In this document: piece by piece, positions 16,684-26,342 of the stretch
Layout: every line of letters starts with the position of its first letter
How positions within the stretch are numbered: the stretch's first letter is position 1
DNA from: Octadecabacter sp. B2R22
Lineage (GTDB): Bacteria; Pseudomonadota; Alphaproteobacteria; Rhodobacterales; Rhodobacteraceae
Assembly: GCF_018861045.1 (NCBI RefSeq)
Contig: NZ_JAHKQJ010000010.1
Span: 62,001 to 126,000 of the forward strand
Direction of reading: 5' to 3'
Length of the DNA stretch: 64,000 bases
Notes under the pieces: generated by a model
The model's input: the letters and a program-made list of their open reading frames with translations, nothing else
Told to the model about the DNA's origin: nothing
The model's database searches: none
Program-made: the position numbers and the translations under genes

Positions 16684-19353
16684 CTGACCACGCACACGCC
16701 AATGGGCGGTCCCGCCCCACGGCACCTGAAGGTGCCAGTTGCGCTTACGCGTCTCGGTTTGATTGCCGAACGGGTCACGCAAGCGTTTTGGCCATTCTGG
16801 ACAGTTCTGTTTATCGCATTGGCGCCCCTTATCATGGGGTGGCAAGATTTCATGCCGCTCGAAGTGGTCTGGGGTTACGGTGTTGTGGCGCTCGTGGCAT
16901 TGCTGTGGACCTTTTATCGCGGTGTTCGCCGACTGAACTGGCCGTCTGAGGCCGAGGCTGTTGCGCGCATTGATGCACGCCTTCCGGGCCGCCCCATCGC
17001 AGCGCTGAATGACATTCAGGTTGTTGGTGCAGGTGATGCCGCATCAGAGGCCGTTTGGGCCGCGCATTTGCGGCGGATGGAACAGCGCACCCATGACGCC
17101 AAAGCGGTCGAGCCTGACCTGCGCGTGTCAGACAAAGACCCCTATAGCATCCGTTATATCGCCCTGTTGTTTCTGGTGGTCGCGCTGTTGTTCGGATCGA
17201 TCTGGCGTGTTGGCTCTGTCGCCGAGGCAGGCGTTGGCGGTGAAGTACTTGCCACTGGCCCTGTCTGGGAAGGTTGGATCGAACCCCCAGCTTACACAGG
17301 CAAACCGACGCTCTATCTGGCGGATCTTGTCGCCAACCGCGTGCAGGTGCCGCAGGGCTCGTTTATTACCATTCGTCTTTATGGCGATGTCGGCGACCTA
17401 ACCGTTTCTGAAACCGTGTCTGGGCGAACCGAAGACCTCGGCGCGGCGACGGACCAACAGCAGGGGTTTGAGGTTGTCCAAGCCGGGGAGTTGTCAATCG
17501 ACGGAGAGGGCGGCACATCTTGGCAGATCCTGTTGCTAGAAGACGAAGCACCTACCGTTGAACTGACTGGCCCGATTGAAGCAGACGCCCAAGGTGAAAT
17601 GTCTCAGCCCTTCTCGGCGTTTGATGATTATGGGGTGCAGTACGGCACTGCGACGATTGCATTGGATTTGACCGCGCTTGAACGCCGCCACGGTCTGGTC
17701 ATCGACCCAGATGCACGTGATGCTGTCGTGATCGATTTGCCGATGCCGTTTTCTGGGGATCGCGCCGATTTCGAAGAGTTCCTGATTGACGATTTTAGTG
17801 AACACCCTTGGGCAAACCTTCCTGTGACTATGACGTTGCAGGTCGAAGACGCGCTTGGTCAGACAGGCAGTACGGATCCAGAACCGATGATCCTTCCGGG
17901 GCGGCGGTTCTTCCAACCCATGGCGCGTGCCGTGATCGAACAGCGCCGCGATTTGTTGTGGTCCAAAGGAAACGCGCCGCGTGTTGCGCAAATCTTGCGG
18001 GCCGTGTCGAACAGACCGGATGAAATTTTCCCTGATGAAACCACATATCTGCGTCTGCGCCATATCATTCGCCAACTGGAAAACATGGAAGACGTTGGAC
18101 TGACGGATGAGGTGCAGGACGAGGTGTCGCTCGCCTTGTGGGAGCTGGCTGTGCAGCTTGAAGAAGGGTCTTTGGCGGATGCACGGGCACGTCTGGAACG
18201 GGCACAAGAACGCCTTGAAGAAGCTATGCGCAACGGCGCTTCGGACGAAGAAATCGCTGAGCTTATGCAAGAGCTGCGTGAGGCGACGAACGACTACATG
18301 CAGATGTTGGCCGATCAGATGGAACCGTCTGACAACAATGGCACCGATCAGCCCGATCAACAGCAAAGCGGAGAGACAATCACGCAAGACGAGATTCAGG
18401 CGCTGATGGATCGTATCCAAGAGCTGATGGAAGAAGGCCGTATGGCTGAAGCCCAAGAGCTTATGGAACAGCTCAATCAGTTGATGGAAAACCTGCAGAT
18501 GGCTGAAGGTGGAGAGGGCGGCGAAGGCGGCCCGCAAACTCCGGGTCAGCAAAGCATGGAAGACCTCGCCGAGACATTGCGCGACCAGCAGGACCTAACG
18601 GATGAAGCGTTCCGCGATTTGCAGGAACAATTCAATCAGGACCAACAGCAGGGCCAACAAGGCCAGCAAGGACAACAACAAGGCGACCAGCAAGGTCAGG
18701 AACCCGGCCAGCAGGGTCAAGACGGTCAAAATGGCCAAGACGGCGAACGGTCCGGCCAGCAACAGGGCCAGGGCCAAGGGCAGGGCGATAACACTCAAGG
18801 CGGGCTGACGGACGAGAATGGGGCTGCGGGGAATTCTGACGGAAGCCCCCAAAGCCTTGCAGATCGCCAGCAGGCGCTGCGGGACGGATTAGGCCAACTG
18901 CGTGATCGACTTCCGGGACTCAGTGGCGATGCGGCAGAAAACGCAGAACGTTCACTTGATCGTGCCGAAGGGGCGATGGACGGCGCGGAAGATGCATTGC
19001 GTGACGGCGACTTGGCCGAGGCGATTGACCGTCAGGCCGAGGCCATGGACGCACTGCGGGATGGCATGCGCAATTTAGGCGAGGCTCTCGCTGAAAATCA
19101 GGTAGACGATCTCGAAGAGGGCCAAGGGACGCAGGCGGGCAATGCCGAAGGCCGCCCCGAGCCAGAACGTCGCGATCCTTTAGGTCGTGAGATGGGCGAA
19201 ACTGGCCAGTTCGGCACTGAAGAAAGCATGCTGCAAGATGACATCAACCGTCGCGCCGAAGAACTGCTGCGTGAACTACGTGAACGCTCCGCAGATCAGG
19301 AACGCCCACAGCTAGAACTAGATTACCTGCGCAGGCTGCTGGATCGGTTCTAG
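16684..19353 (+). CDS. DUF4175 / TIGR02302-type membrane protein
   Basis: About 883-889 aa. Two membrane helices near residues 30-70 and one near 155-180 anchor a large soluble part. Residues about 480-640 are helical and Glu/Gln/Met-rich, followed by a low-complexity Gln-Gly tract (about 645-695) and a final helical domain ending LDYLRRLLDRF. This matches the alphaproteobacterial DUF4175 family, of unknown role. Start: the first ATG is 16702, but a strong AGGAG (16672-16676) stands 25 nt from it and only 7 nt from an in-frame CTG at 16684 (reads x-TTHTPMGG), which I chose. The stop at 19351-19353 directly abuts the stop of the convergent gene. Confidence 0.85.
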   Translation: MTTHTPMGGPAPRHLKVPVALTRLGLIAERVTQAFWPFWTVLFIALAPLIMGWQDFMPLEVVWGYGVVALVALLWTFYRGVRRLNWPSEAEAVARIDARLPGRPIAALNDIQVVGAGDAASEAVWAAHLRRMEQRTHDAKAVEPDLRVSDKDPYSIRYIALLFLVVALLFGSIWRVGSVAEAGVGGEVLATGPVWEGWIEPPAYTGKPTLYLADLVANRVQVPQGSFITIRLYGDVGDLTVSETVSGRTEDLGAATDQQQGFEVVQAGELSIDGEGGTSWQILLLEDEAPTVELTGPIEADAQGEMSQPFSAFDDYGVQYGTATIALDLTALERRHGLVIDPDARDAVVIDLPMPFSGDRADFEEFLIDDFSEHPWANLPVTMTLQVEDALGQTGSTDPEPMILPGRRFFQPMARAVIEQRRDLLWSKGNAPRVAQILRAVSNRPDEIFPDETTYLRLRHIIRQLENMEDVGLTDEVQDEVSLALWELAVQLEEGSLADARARLERAQERLEEAMRNGASDEEIAELMQELREATNDYMQMLADQMEPSDNNGTDQPDQQQSGETITQDEIQALMDRIQELMEEGRMAEAQELMEQLNQLMENLQMAEGGEGGEGGPQTPGQQSMEDLAETLRDQQDLTDEAFRDLQEQFNQDQQQGQQGQQGQQQGDQQGQEPGQQGQDGQNGQDGERSGQQQGQGQGQGDNTQGGLTDENGAAGNSDGSPQSLADRQQALRDGLGQLRDRLPGLSGDAAENAERSLDRAEGAMDGAEDALRDGDLAEAIDRQAEAMDALRDGMRNLGEALAENQVDDLEEGQGTQAGNAEGRPEPERRDPLGREMGETGQFGTEESMLQDDINRRAEELLRELRERSADQERPQLELDYLRRLLDRF

Positions 19354-20328
19354 TTAGCCATCGGTTGTCGCGACAGGCTCAACCGCTTCGGCAGGGGCGT
19401 CAGCCGCTCCCTCGACCAGACCTTGAACTTTGCCGTCAAGCCACAGACGCAGCCCGTCGACCCATTCGACATAGGACGTTAATGCCGGTTCCGCCTGCGG
19501 AAGCGCCGCGATGATCTGTGGCGCGAAAATGTAAACTGCCAGCGCCAACAGGGCGAGCACGATCACAAAGATGAAGCCCCGTCTAAATCCGCTTCTTTGC
19601 TGAAGCTCTTCTTCGGTGACGTCTGCGGTTGCAACCTGACCTACGCCGTCGTGGCGGAGGGTGGAGTTGATTTCTTCAATGTCTGGCAGCAATTCGCGGC
19701 GCGGCGCATCGGCATCTTGGGCCATCGTCGCGCCAATAGCTGCGGCAGTTGAGGCCATGTCGGTTTCCCCGCGTAGGCGTGCTAAACGGTCACGGGCTTC
19801 GCGACTGCGGCGATCTTCGTCAGGGTCTTGAGACAGGTCAAGGTCGGGCTGTGTTTCGATTGGATCGGCCTCGGCCTGTCGTGCGGCCTGTTCGTAGTCG
19901 GCTTCTTCCCGAAGAATATCCGCAACACCTGGATCGATCTCGCGCTGGCGCAATTCGGGTTCCGGAGCCTGTTCGGGTTCCGGCTCAGGCTCAGTTTCAG
20001 GTTCTTGTTCCGATTCTGGCTCAGGTTCTTGTATCGGCTCAGGTTCTTGTACAGGTTCGGGCTCTGGCTCAGGTTCGGGCTCGGGTGCAGGTTCTGTAAT
20101 AACGTCCGGCTCTGGCTCTTGAACAACTTCTTGCGCGGCTTCTGGTTCAAGGTCCTGAGCGGGTTCTGGCGGCGTAGGTTCGGCCGCAAGTTCAGCCTTC
20201 TCAGACGCACCCGGTGTTTCAAACCAAGCGTGTCCACAGTTGGAGCATTGCACGTCGCGCCCAGCTTCTGGGATGACGTCGTCACCAACCTCATATTGCG
20301 CACCGCAATTTGGGCAAATCAGCCGCAT
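19354..20328 (-). CDS. Zinc-ribbon (MJ0042-type) membrane protein with Glu-Pro repeats
   Basis: 324 aa from the ATG at 20328 (20334 is an alternative; AGGGG fits the inner start better and family members begin [13 protein letters not shown]). Residues 1-40 form a zinc ribbon with two CxxC pairs ([10 protein letters not shown] and CSNCGHAW). Residues about 50-135 are a low-complexity run of Glu-Pro dipeptides. An acidic linker with a conserved [10 protein letters not shown] segment follows. A single membrane helix ([19 protein letters not shown], about 255-275) leads to a short periplasmic tail. Similar alphaproteobacterial proteins are annotated only by their zinc finger. It is divergent from ftsE. 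Confidence 0.85.
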   Translation of the reverse strand: MRLICPNCGAQYEVGDDVIPEAGRDVQCSNCGHAWFETPGASEKAELAAEPTPPEPAQDLEPEAAQEVVQEPEPDVITEPAPEPEPEPEPEPVQEPEPIQEPEPESEQEPETEPEPEPEQAPEPELRQREIDPGVADILREEADYEQAARQAEADPIETQPDLDLSQDPDEDRRSREARDRLARLRGETDMASTAAAIGATMAQDADAPRRELLPDIEEINSTLRHDGVGQVATADVTEEELQQRSGFRRGFIFVIVLALLALAVYIFAPQIIAALPQAEPALTSYVEWVDGLRLWLDGKVQGLVEGAADAPAEAVEPVATTDG

Positions 20329-20489
20329 CTTCATGTTCCCCTGCCTCAAACGGGCATTCTGCCCGCCAATTTAATGAATCTTACCGTTCTGTGCGTAGAA
20401 GCGCAAAGGTTTTACGGGGAAGCGCCCGTGCGGCTGATTGCATGTGGCGCTGGTTTCAGCCAAAAACAGGGCAACAAACGGGGGCAGCC

Positions 20490-21161
20490 GTGATTGAGCT
20501 GGACAATGTAGCCTATTCTTATGGCGGTGCGGAACTTTTCGCGGGCCTTGATCTGACCTTGGCACCAGGGTCGTTTCACTTTTTGACGGGGCCGTCAGGG
20601 GCGGGCAAGACCACCCTGATGAAGCTGTGTTACGGCGAATTGATCGCAACTGGCGGACAAGTGCGCCTGTTTGGTCAGGATGCGCGCGGGTTAGATCGCG
20701 ATGCAGTTGCACAAATTCGCCGCCGGATTGGCGTTGTGCATCAAGACTGTCAGTTCTTGGATCACCTGCCAGTTGCTGAAAACATTGCATTGCCGCTGAC
20801 TGTCGCGGGACATGGATCGACCTCGGATGATCTTCGGGACCTTTTGGGCTGGGTCGGGTTGGCGAAACAAGCAGCGCAGTTGCCGCCAGAACTGTCAGGC
20901 GGCGAACGCCAACGCGCGGCCCTTGCGCGGGCGGTTATCATGTCGCCCGAGGTAATTTTGGCCGATGAACCAACAGGCAATGTCGATTGGGAAATGTCGC
21001 AGCGGCTTTTAGGGTTGCTGGTTGAGCTGAACAAGATGGGCAAGACTGTGTTGATCGCGACCCATGATCTTAGCCTTATTCGGGCCGCCAAGGCACAGGT
21101 GTCTGCGCGGGTCTTACGGCTGGCAGACCGGCGTTTGCAATTGGCGGGGGCAAGCCTGTGA
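20490..21161 (+). CDS. ftsE: Cell division ATP-binding protein FtsE
   Basis: 223 aa starting at a GTG (20490) preceded by GGGGG; the upstream in-frame ATG at 20310 would overlap the divergent gene and adds residues foreign to the family. ABC ATPase motifs: Walker A GPSGAGKTT (about residue 36), Q-loop VVHQDCQFLDHL, signature LSGGERQRAALARA (about 137) and Walker B VILADEPTGNVD. FtsE with FtsX links divisome ATP hydrolysis to periplasmic peptidoglycan hydrolase control. It overlaps ftsX by 4 nt. Confidence 0.95.
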   Translation: MIELDNVAYSYGGAELFAGLDLTLAPGSFHFLTGPSGAGKTTLMKLCYGELIATGGQVRLFGQDARGLDRDAVAQIRRRIGVVHQDCQFLDHLPVAENIALPLTVAGHGSTSDDLRDLLGWVGLAKQAAQLPPELSGGERQRAALARAVIMSPEVILADEPTGNVDWEMSQRLLGLLVELNKMGKTVLIATHDLSLIRAAKAQVSARVLRLADRRLQLAGASL

Positions 21162-22063
21162 TGGATATGCTGCGCCGTCTTCTGGAACTCCTTGCGGGTG
21201 ATCCACAAGCAGACCGCGCCGTGCCACCAACTGGGTTCACCGCGCGGTTGACGCTGCTGACGTCGGGCGCCATGGCGTTCTTGGCGGTTTTTGCTTTGGC
21301 ATTGTCGCTTGCGACCGGGCGTTTGGCGGATCGCTGGTCGGATGAGCTTGCCAAGACATCGACTCTGCGAATTTCCGCACCTGCCGATCAGATGCAGGCC
21401 CAAACAGATGCGGCAATTGTCGTGCTGCAATCGACACCCGGCGTTGCGCAAGCGCGTGCCTTATCGGCGGATGAACAGCGCGAATTGTTGGCCCCATGGT
21501 TCGGGCCGGACTTGCCCGTGGAATCTTTGCCCGTTCCGCAGTTGATCGAAGTGATTGAGGAGGGCGACGGGTTTGATGCCACAGGATTGCGTGCCCGCCT
21601 TCAGGCCGAGGTTCCTGGTGCTATTCTGGATGACCACACAAGATGGCGCGAGCCTTTGGTCGAAGCGGCCAACCGGTTGCGGTTGCTCGGGATCGTTTCG
21701 ATGCTGTTGATCGCCGGCGCAACGGGCGCGATGATCACTCTTGCGGCAAATGCCGCGCTTGCGGCGAATGCTCAGGTGATCCGCGTGATGCGCCTTGTCG
21801 GTGCGCGCGACATTTACATCGCCCGTGCCTTCGTGAGGCGGTTCACGCTACGCGCGTTGATTGGCGCTGCGGCTGGAACGCTGGCGGGGACTTTGGCTGT
21901 TTTGCTGCTTCCTCGGGCGGATGCGGCGGGTGGTTTTCTCACGGGGCTTGGCTTTCAAGGCGCGCACTGGCTGTGGCCGCTGGTCATTCCTGCCCTCGCG
22001 GCGTTAGTGGCTTTTGTGGCCACGCGCCAAGCCGCACTTCGTACCCTTAAGGAGCAATCATGA
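21158..22063 (+). CDS. ftsX: Cell division protein FtsX
   Basis: 301 aa with the FtsX layout: one N-terminal helix (about residues 32-52), a periplasmic loop of about 120 residues (VLQSTPGVAQARALSADEQ is characteristic), then three C-terminal helices. The cytoplasmic coupling segment RVMRLVGARDIYIARAFVRR (about 208-227) is the strongest family marker. ATGA overlaps join it to ftsE and plsC. The start could be ATG 21158 or the next-but-one Met; both give the same protein apart from two residues. Confidence 0.94.
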   Translation: MMDMLRRLLELLAGDPQADRAVPPTGFTARLTLLTSGAMAFLAVFALALSLATGRLADRWSDELAKTSTLRISAPADQMQAQTDAAIVVLQSTPGVAQARALSADEQRELLAPWFGPDLPVESLPVPQLIEVIEEGDGFDATGLRARLQAEVPGAILDDHTRWREPLVEAANRLRLLGIVSMLLIAGATGAMITLAANAALAANAQVIRVMRLVGARDIYIARAFVRRFTLRALIGAAAGTLAGTLAVLLLPRADAAGGFLTGLGFQGAHWLWPLVIPALAALVAFVATRQAALRTLKEQS

Positions 22064-22797
22064 GCTACGCGATCCAATGGGTTCGGTCCCTTATTTTCAA
22101 CACCTATATGTATTTTATGTTGCTGCCGTGGGGCATCGTGTTTGCCATTCCGGCCGTGTTCTCGCGTCGCGCTGCGATCTTTTGTTGCCGTTCCTATGCC
22201 CGGCATATCCAATGGGCGGCGGGCTGGATGATCGGGTTGAAATGCGAAGTGCGTGGCACGCCTCCGCAGGACGAAGTTCTGATTGCGGCCAAGCACCAGT
22301 CCTTTCTTGATGTATTGATGATCTACGGTGACATCTCAGCCGGTCGGTTCATCATGAAAGACATCCTGAAATATGCGCCTGTCGTCGGGCAATTCGGCCT
22401 ACGAGTTGGCTGTATTCCTGTGAAACGTGGCAAACGAGGGGCGGCCGTCAAAAAGATGGTGGCGGATGTGGCGGCAGGGCGTTTGTTTCCCGGTCAGTTG
22501 ATTATCTATCCGCAAGGGACACGTATCGCGCCGGGAGTTAAAGCGCCCTACAAAGTTGGCACCGGGGTTCTTTACAAAGAACTGCAGCAGGACTGTGTTC
22601 CGGTAGCTTGCAACGTCGGGGTGTTCTGGCCGAAGCGGGGGGTTCTTCGCAAGCCCGGTACGGCAGTGGTAGAATTCTTGCCCCGTATTCCCGCTGGAAC
22701 CGAAATACCTGAATTCATGAAACAGCTGGAAGAGGTCGTGGAAACGCGGTCCAACGAATTGATGGCAGAAGCAGGTTTTACGGGTGGTGACGCATGA
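22060..22797 (+). CDS. plsC: 1-acyl-sn-glycerol-3-phosphate acyltransferase
   Basis: 245 aa. It adds the second acyl chain to lysophosphatidic acid in phospholipid synthesis at the inner membrane. The acyltransferase motif with its His-x4-Asp appears as KHQSFLDVL (about residue 83), and the phosphate-binding motif as IIYPQGTRIAPG (about 148). An N-terminal membrane helix precedes them. It overlaps ftsX and the next gene by 4 nt each, tying a lipid enzyme to the division genes. Confidence 0.94.
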   Translation: MSYAIQWVRSLIFNTYMYFMLLPWGIVFAIPAVFSRRAAIFCCRSYARHIQWAAGWMIGLKCEVRGTPPQDEVLIAAKHQSFLDVLMIYGDISAGRFIMKDILKYAPVVGQFGLRVGCIPVKRGKRGAAVKKMVADVAAGRLFPGQLIIYPQGTRIAPGVKAPYKVGTGVLYKELQQDCVPVACNVGVFWPKRGVLRKPGTAVVEFLPRIPAGTEIPEFMKQLEEVVETRSNELMAEAGFTGGDA

Positions 22798-23393
22798 AAA
22801 CGATAGATGACATTGAAGCGCTTGAGGCGCTCTACGACGCGGCTGTTCCAGCATCGCTGACCAAAGTGGTGAAACGCATCACGCCGCACTATGAGACATG
22901 GATCAACGCGTCGCGGTTCTGTGTGCTGACGACGGTTGGACCCGAAGGCTCCGATGGTAGCCCACGAGGTGACGTCGGGCCGGTTGTTCGTATCGTTGAT
23001 GATAAGACGCTTTATCTGCCGGACTGGCGCGGCAACAACCGCATCGACAGCTTGCGTAACATCGTGCGCGACGGGCGCGTTAGCTTAATGTTTATGAATA
23101 ACGGCTCCGCCAATGTGATCCGTGTGAATGGCAAAGCGGTTTTGTCCGATGATCCCGAAGTCACCGGCAGCTTTGAGCAGAACGGGAAACACCCCAAATC
23201 CGTCATCGTGATCACTGTCCAAGAGGCGTATTTTCAGTGCGCCAAAGCGATCATGCGTTCAGAATTGTGGACGGGTAATGCTGCGGAAGACCTTCCAACC
23301 GCTGGGCAACTCATCAAGGAACAGCAGGCGGAATTTGACGCGCAGGGTTATGACGATGGCTATGCGGAATACGCCAAGACAAGGATGTGGTAA
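22794..23393 (+). CDS. Pyridoxamine-5'-phosphate-oxidase-like flavin-binding protein
   Basis: 199 aa. A split-barrel FMN-binding fold is recognised from SRFCVLTTVGPEGSDGSPRG (about residues 40-59), LPDWRGNNRIDSLRNIVRDG and VSLMFMNNGSANVIRVNGKA. The C-terminal ...KAIMRSELW motif is that of the MSMEG_1061-like subgroup of unknown substrate. Fourth gene of the ftsE operon, coupled by ATGA to plsC; its stop shares a base with the next start (TAATG). Confidence 0.85.
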   Translation: MKTIDDIEALEALYDAAVPASLTKVVKRITPHYETWINASRFCVLTTVGPEGSDGSPRGDVGPVVRIVDDKTLYLPDWRGNNRIDSLRNIVRDGRVSLMFMNNGSANVIRVNGKAVLSDDPEVTGSFEQNGKHPKSVIVITVQEAYFQCAKAIMRSELWTGNAAEDLPTAGQLIKEQQAEFDAQGYDDGYAEYAKTRMW

Positions 23394-23953
23394 TGAAGCT
23401 GGCAGGGTTTCTGACAGGGGCAGGCGTCGCGGGCCTTGGGGTCTATGCGTTCAACGTGCTGACCACCGTCACGGGTGACGATTTGCTTAGCATGTACCTG
23501 TCCGACCATTGCTTGCCCTATGTTCAAACAGGTGAGACCCCTTTCACAGACATTGGCCGTACCCCTGGTGTGTATGACGAGGTTGAGGTCTCCGACAATC
23601 TGAACAACGCAGGCGCGGCCATTCTCGAAAACAACCGCTTTGTCGCCGAATGGGGCGAAGCCGCAGACCCTAACAACCCTGCAAGCCAACTGCGGATCTG
23701 TACTGTCGAAGTCAGCTACACCGAAAATTCGGTTGAAGGGTTCACTGTGGACCCGGAAGGTTTCGTGGATCGCTACACCGCCGTGATTGCAACCGCCGAA
23801 CCCTTGGTTCCCGAGGTCGATGTTCTCACGGATGGTCCAAGAACGCTCGGCTGGTATGGCGTTGATCGCGACCTATTTGAGGGTCTGCGCGTAGTTATGA
23901 TTGCAAGCCCTGGGCGCGTGTCATCGTTCATGGTTGTCGGCGACGTAAATTAA
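23393..23953 (+). CDS. Uncharacterised exported or membrane-anchored protein
   Basis: 186 aa from the ATG at 23393, which reuses the last base of the previous stop. Residues 3-22 are hydrophobic (LAGFLTGAGVAGLGVYAFNV), a likely uncleaved signal anchor. The remainder is a beta-rich, acidic domain with a possible disulphide pair (DHCLPYV and LRICTVEVSY). Family not recognised. It is the last gene of the ftsE operon, and its stop overlaps the convergent gene by 4 nt. Confidence 0.75.
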   Translation: MKLAGFLTGAGVAGLGVYAFNVLTTVTGDDLLSMYLSDHCLPYVQTGETPFTDIGRTPGVYDEVEVSDNLNNAGAAILENNRFVAEWGEAADPNNPASQLRICTVEVSYTENSVEGFTVDPEGFVDRYTAVIATAEPLVPEVDVLTDGPRTLGWYGVDRDLFEGLRVVMIASPGRVSSFMVVGDVN

Positions 23954-24444
23954 CTTAGCGGGCAGTCGGCGACGTCGACGTTTATAACAATAAACGTTTG
24001 CGGCTCATAATTGATGCCCGCCATATCCACGTACAATTTGGAGCCCTCAACAAAAATGGCGTCGTCTGCCAGTACGACCGTCGAGTTTTCCAAATCTTGC
24101 CCTGCGCCGTTGAACAACACGCAGTCGGTCAGAAAGTCGAGGACATAGCCATTGAATTCCGCTTCGGGGAACGTTCCGTCGACTGTGTCGGGGTAGGTCA
24201 CGATGATCTGTTGGTCGCGGATGTCGATGATCGCGGGCACGATGTCCCATCCGTTTTGGAGCCCTTCGGGGCCAAGCCCGTATTCGATCGCGTCGGTAAC
24301 GATGGCTGGGTGGCGTTCGCCAACATAAATCGGCGCTTCTACGTTGTCATAGGCCAGCGCGCCGAATGAAACCGTGCGGTCCATCAGCCCACCTGCAGCC
24401 GCTGTCTGGGCGGCAAACATGAGGGCGATGGCCGCGCGGATCAC
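23950..24444 (-). CDS. Secreted protein of unknown function
   Basis: 164 aa with a short signal peptide ([19 protein letters not shown]). The mature part contains [39 protein letters not shown] and three cysteines late in the chain. I do not recognise it. The start codon overlaps the accA stop (ATGA at 24441-24444), so it is translated from the accA message. It converges with the last gene of the ftsE operon. Confidence 0.75.
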   Translation of the reverse strand: MIRAAIALMFAAQTAAAGGLMDRTVSFGALAYDNVEAPIYVGERHPAIVTDAIEYGLGPEGLQNGWDIVPAIIDIRDQQIIVTYPDTVDGTFPEAEFNGYVLDFLTDCVLFNGAGQDLENSTVVLADDAIFVEGSKLYVDMAGINYEPQTFIVINVDVADCPLS

Positions 24445-25403
24445 GCAGCGAGGCCCTTGCTGCCCAGATCAAGGTATTTCTGACGGCGCGACTGGCGCAA
24501 TTCATCAGCGGATTTGTTTTCAAGTTCATCGAGCATGGCTTGGATCGCAGTGCCGACGCCATCAATGGCGATCTTCTTGTGGCGATGTGCCCCGCCTGTT
24601 GGCTCACTGACGATACGATCACAGACGCCGAGTTCTTTGAGGTTTTGTGCCGTCAAACGCAGCGCCTCAGCGGCTTCGCGCATCTTTTCGGCATCTTTCC
24701 AAAGGATCGACGCACAGCCTTCTGGTGAAATCACCGAGTAGACGGAGTGCTGCAGCATCGCGACACGGTTGGCCGTTGCAAAGGCAACCGCCCCGCCGGA
24801 TCCGCCTTCGCCGATAATGACGCTGACCAATGGAACTCCAAGTTGCAGGCATTTTTGTGTGGAACGGGCAATCGCTTCGGACTGACCGCGTTCTTCTGCG
24901 CCTTTGCCGGGGTAGGCGCCGGGCGTATCAACCAAAGTTACGACAGGTATGCCAAACCGGTCTGCCATATCCATCAGGCGGATCGCTTTGCGGTAGCCTT
25001 CTGGGCGGGCCATCCCGAAATTGCGTTCAATGCGGGATTTGGTATCGTTGCCTTTTTCGTGGCCGATCACCATCACTGCGCGACCATCTAGCCGAGCAAG
25101 GCCGCCCATCACCGCGTGGTCATCTGCAAAATTGCGATCCCCTGCGAGCGGTGTGTATTCCGTGAACAAGGCGTCGATATAGTCTTTGCAATGGGGGCGA
25201 TCTGCATGACGCGCGACTTGGCATTTGCGCCAAGGCGTTAGGTCCGCGTAAAGCGTTTCCATCAGGTCTGCGGCTTTTTTATCAAGGCCGGCGGCTTCTG
25301 CCTCGACGTCCATTTCCTCATTTTGGCGGGCCATGGCGCGCAGTTCAGCGGCTTTGCCTTCAATTTCGGCAAGCGGCTTTTCAAAGTCGAGGTAGTTGGT
25401 CAT
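24441..25403 (-). CDS. accA: Acetyl-CoA carboxylase carboxyltransferase, alpha subunit
   Basis: 320 aa, typical length. With AccD it moves the carboxyl group from biotin to acetyl-CoA to make malonyl-CoA. Markers: [21 protein letters not shown] at the N-terminus, the crotonase-fold oxyanion regions [20 protein letters not shown] (about 155-174) and [20 protein letters not shown] (about 201-220), and [13 protein letters not shown] (about 226). Upstream (minus strand) TTGCAT, 17 bases, then TTATAT could be its promoter. Divergent from the AraC-type regulator. Confidence 0.96.
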   Translation of the reverse strand: MTNYLDFEKPLAEIEGKAAELRAMARQNEEMDVEAEAAGLDKKAADLMETLYADLTPWRKCQVARHADRPHCKDYIDALFTEYTPLAGDRNFADDHAVMGGLARLDGRAVMVIGHEKGNDTKSRIERNFGMARPEGYRKAIRLMDMADRFGIPVVTLVDTPGAYPGKGAEERGQSEAIARSTQKCLQLGVPLVSVIIGEGGSGGAVAFATANRVAMLQHSVYSVISPEGCASILWKDAEKMREAAEALRLTAQNLKELGVCDRIVSEPTGGAHRHKKIAIDGVGTAIQAMLDELENKSADELRQSRRQKYLDLGSKGLAA

Positions 25404-25502
25404 GCATCATGCTCCTGATATCTTGTGCATGATATAAGGTCGGACGTAGGGGCAATGCAACTCAGCAAGATTTGTGCAGTGGGTTCTTGCTAGGGATTGA
25501 AC

Positions 25503-26342
25503 ATGACCAAGACGCACCCTCACACAGATCGCATCCTTCGGGTTGTTGACTATATCCATGCCCATGCGGGCGAAGACCTGTCATTGGATCAGCTGGCCGA
25601 TGTTGCGGCATTGTCTCGTTTCCATTGGCATCGGGTCTTTACCGCAATCATGGGCGTGTCGCCCGCAGCAATGATTAGATCGGTGAGAATGCACAAGGCA
25701 ACGATGCTTTTGGTGCGTTCGTCGCAGCCGGTATCGGGGATCGCCAAACAAGTCGGCTATCCTAATGAGCGGAGCTTTGTGCGGGCGTTCAAAGAGGTCT
25801 ACGACGTCACCCCCGCTGCGTTTCGCAAACGTGGGGTGACAGCACCCATGAAAACCAATCCCAACGGAGAAACCCTAATGTTTGATGTTTCAAATCGCAC
25901 AATTGATCCAATGACGCTCGCCGCGCTCAGCCACCGTGGCCCGTATTCCGAAGGCAGTGTTGCCTATCAAAAGGTGGCGACGATTATGACGACAGGTGGC
26001 CACTGGCCAAACACGCGTGGAATGGCGGGGGTTTATTATGATGATCCTAATGAAGTCGCGGCTGAAGAGTTGCGCTGTCATGCAGGCGTTATCTGGAATG
26101 GCGGCGACGTGCCGGCAGGCCTTGAACAAGTTGACCTTGCCGGAGGCGACTATGCGGTGTTGACCTTTAAGGGGCCCTATGCGGGCTTGGGTCAAGCATA
26201 TGACTACTTGTTCGGCGACTGGCTTACGGAAAGTCAGGCCAAGCTACGCGATGATCCATCTTTTGAGGTTTATCTCAATGACCCGACAACGACCGCGCCG
26301 GATGACCTTCTGACGGAAATCTTCATGCCGCTTGCGGGTTAA
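25503..26342 (+). CDS. AraC-family regulator with GyrI-like effector domain
   Basis: 279 aa from the ATG at 25503 with AGGGA 8 nt upstream. Residues 8-110 hold two helix-turn-helix motifs (LSLDQLADVAALSRFHWHRV and PVSGIAKQVGYPNERSFVRA), the second followed by the AraC signature (FKEVYDVTPAAFRKR). Residues about 130-279 form a GyrI/SbmC-like domain (MTLAALSHRGPYSEGSVAY, CHAGVIWNGGDVP), which in other family members binds small drugs or metabolites. Its target is unknown; it is divergent from accA. The stop overlaps the racemase-like gene's stop by 4 nt. Confidence 0.9.
   Translation: MTKTHPHTDRILRVVDYIHAHAGEDLSLDQLADVAALSRFHWHRVFTAIMGVSPAAMIRSVRMHKATMLLVRSSQPVSGIAKQVGYPNERSFVRAFKEVYDVTPAAFRKRGVTAPMKTNPNGETLMFDVSNRTIDPMTLAALSHRGPYSEGSVAYQKVATIMTTGGHWPNTRGMAGVYYDDPNEVAAEELRCHAGVIWNGGDVPAGLEQVDLAGGDYAVLTFKGPYAGLGQAYDYLFGDWLTESQAKLRDDPSFEVYLNDPTTTAPDDLLTEIFMPLAG

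Noticed and set aside
17536-18552. 338-codon minus-strand frame opposite the DUF4175 gene
   Set aside because: Shadow of a confidently assigned gene; the predicted protein is of biased composition and has no recognisable motif.
18630-18800. Short near-identical repeats that might suggest a CRISPR or satellite array
   Set aside because: They are codons for Gln and Gly in the low-complexity tract of the DUF4175 protein; the reading frame stays open and there are no spacers.
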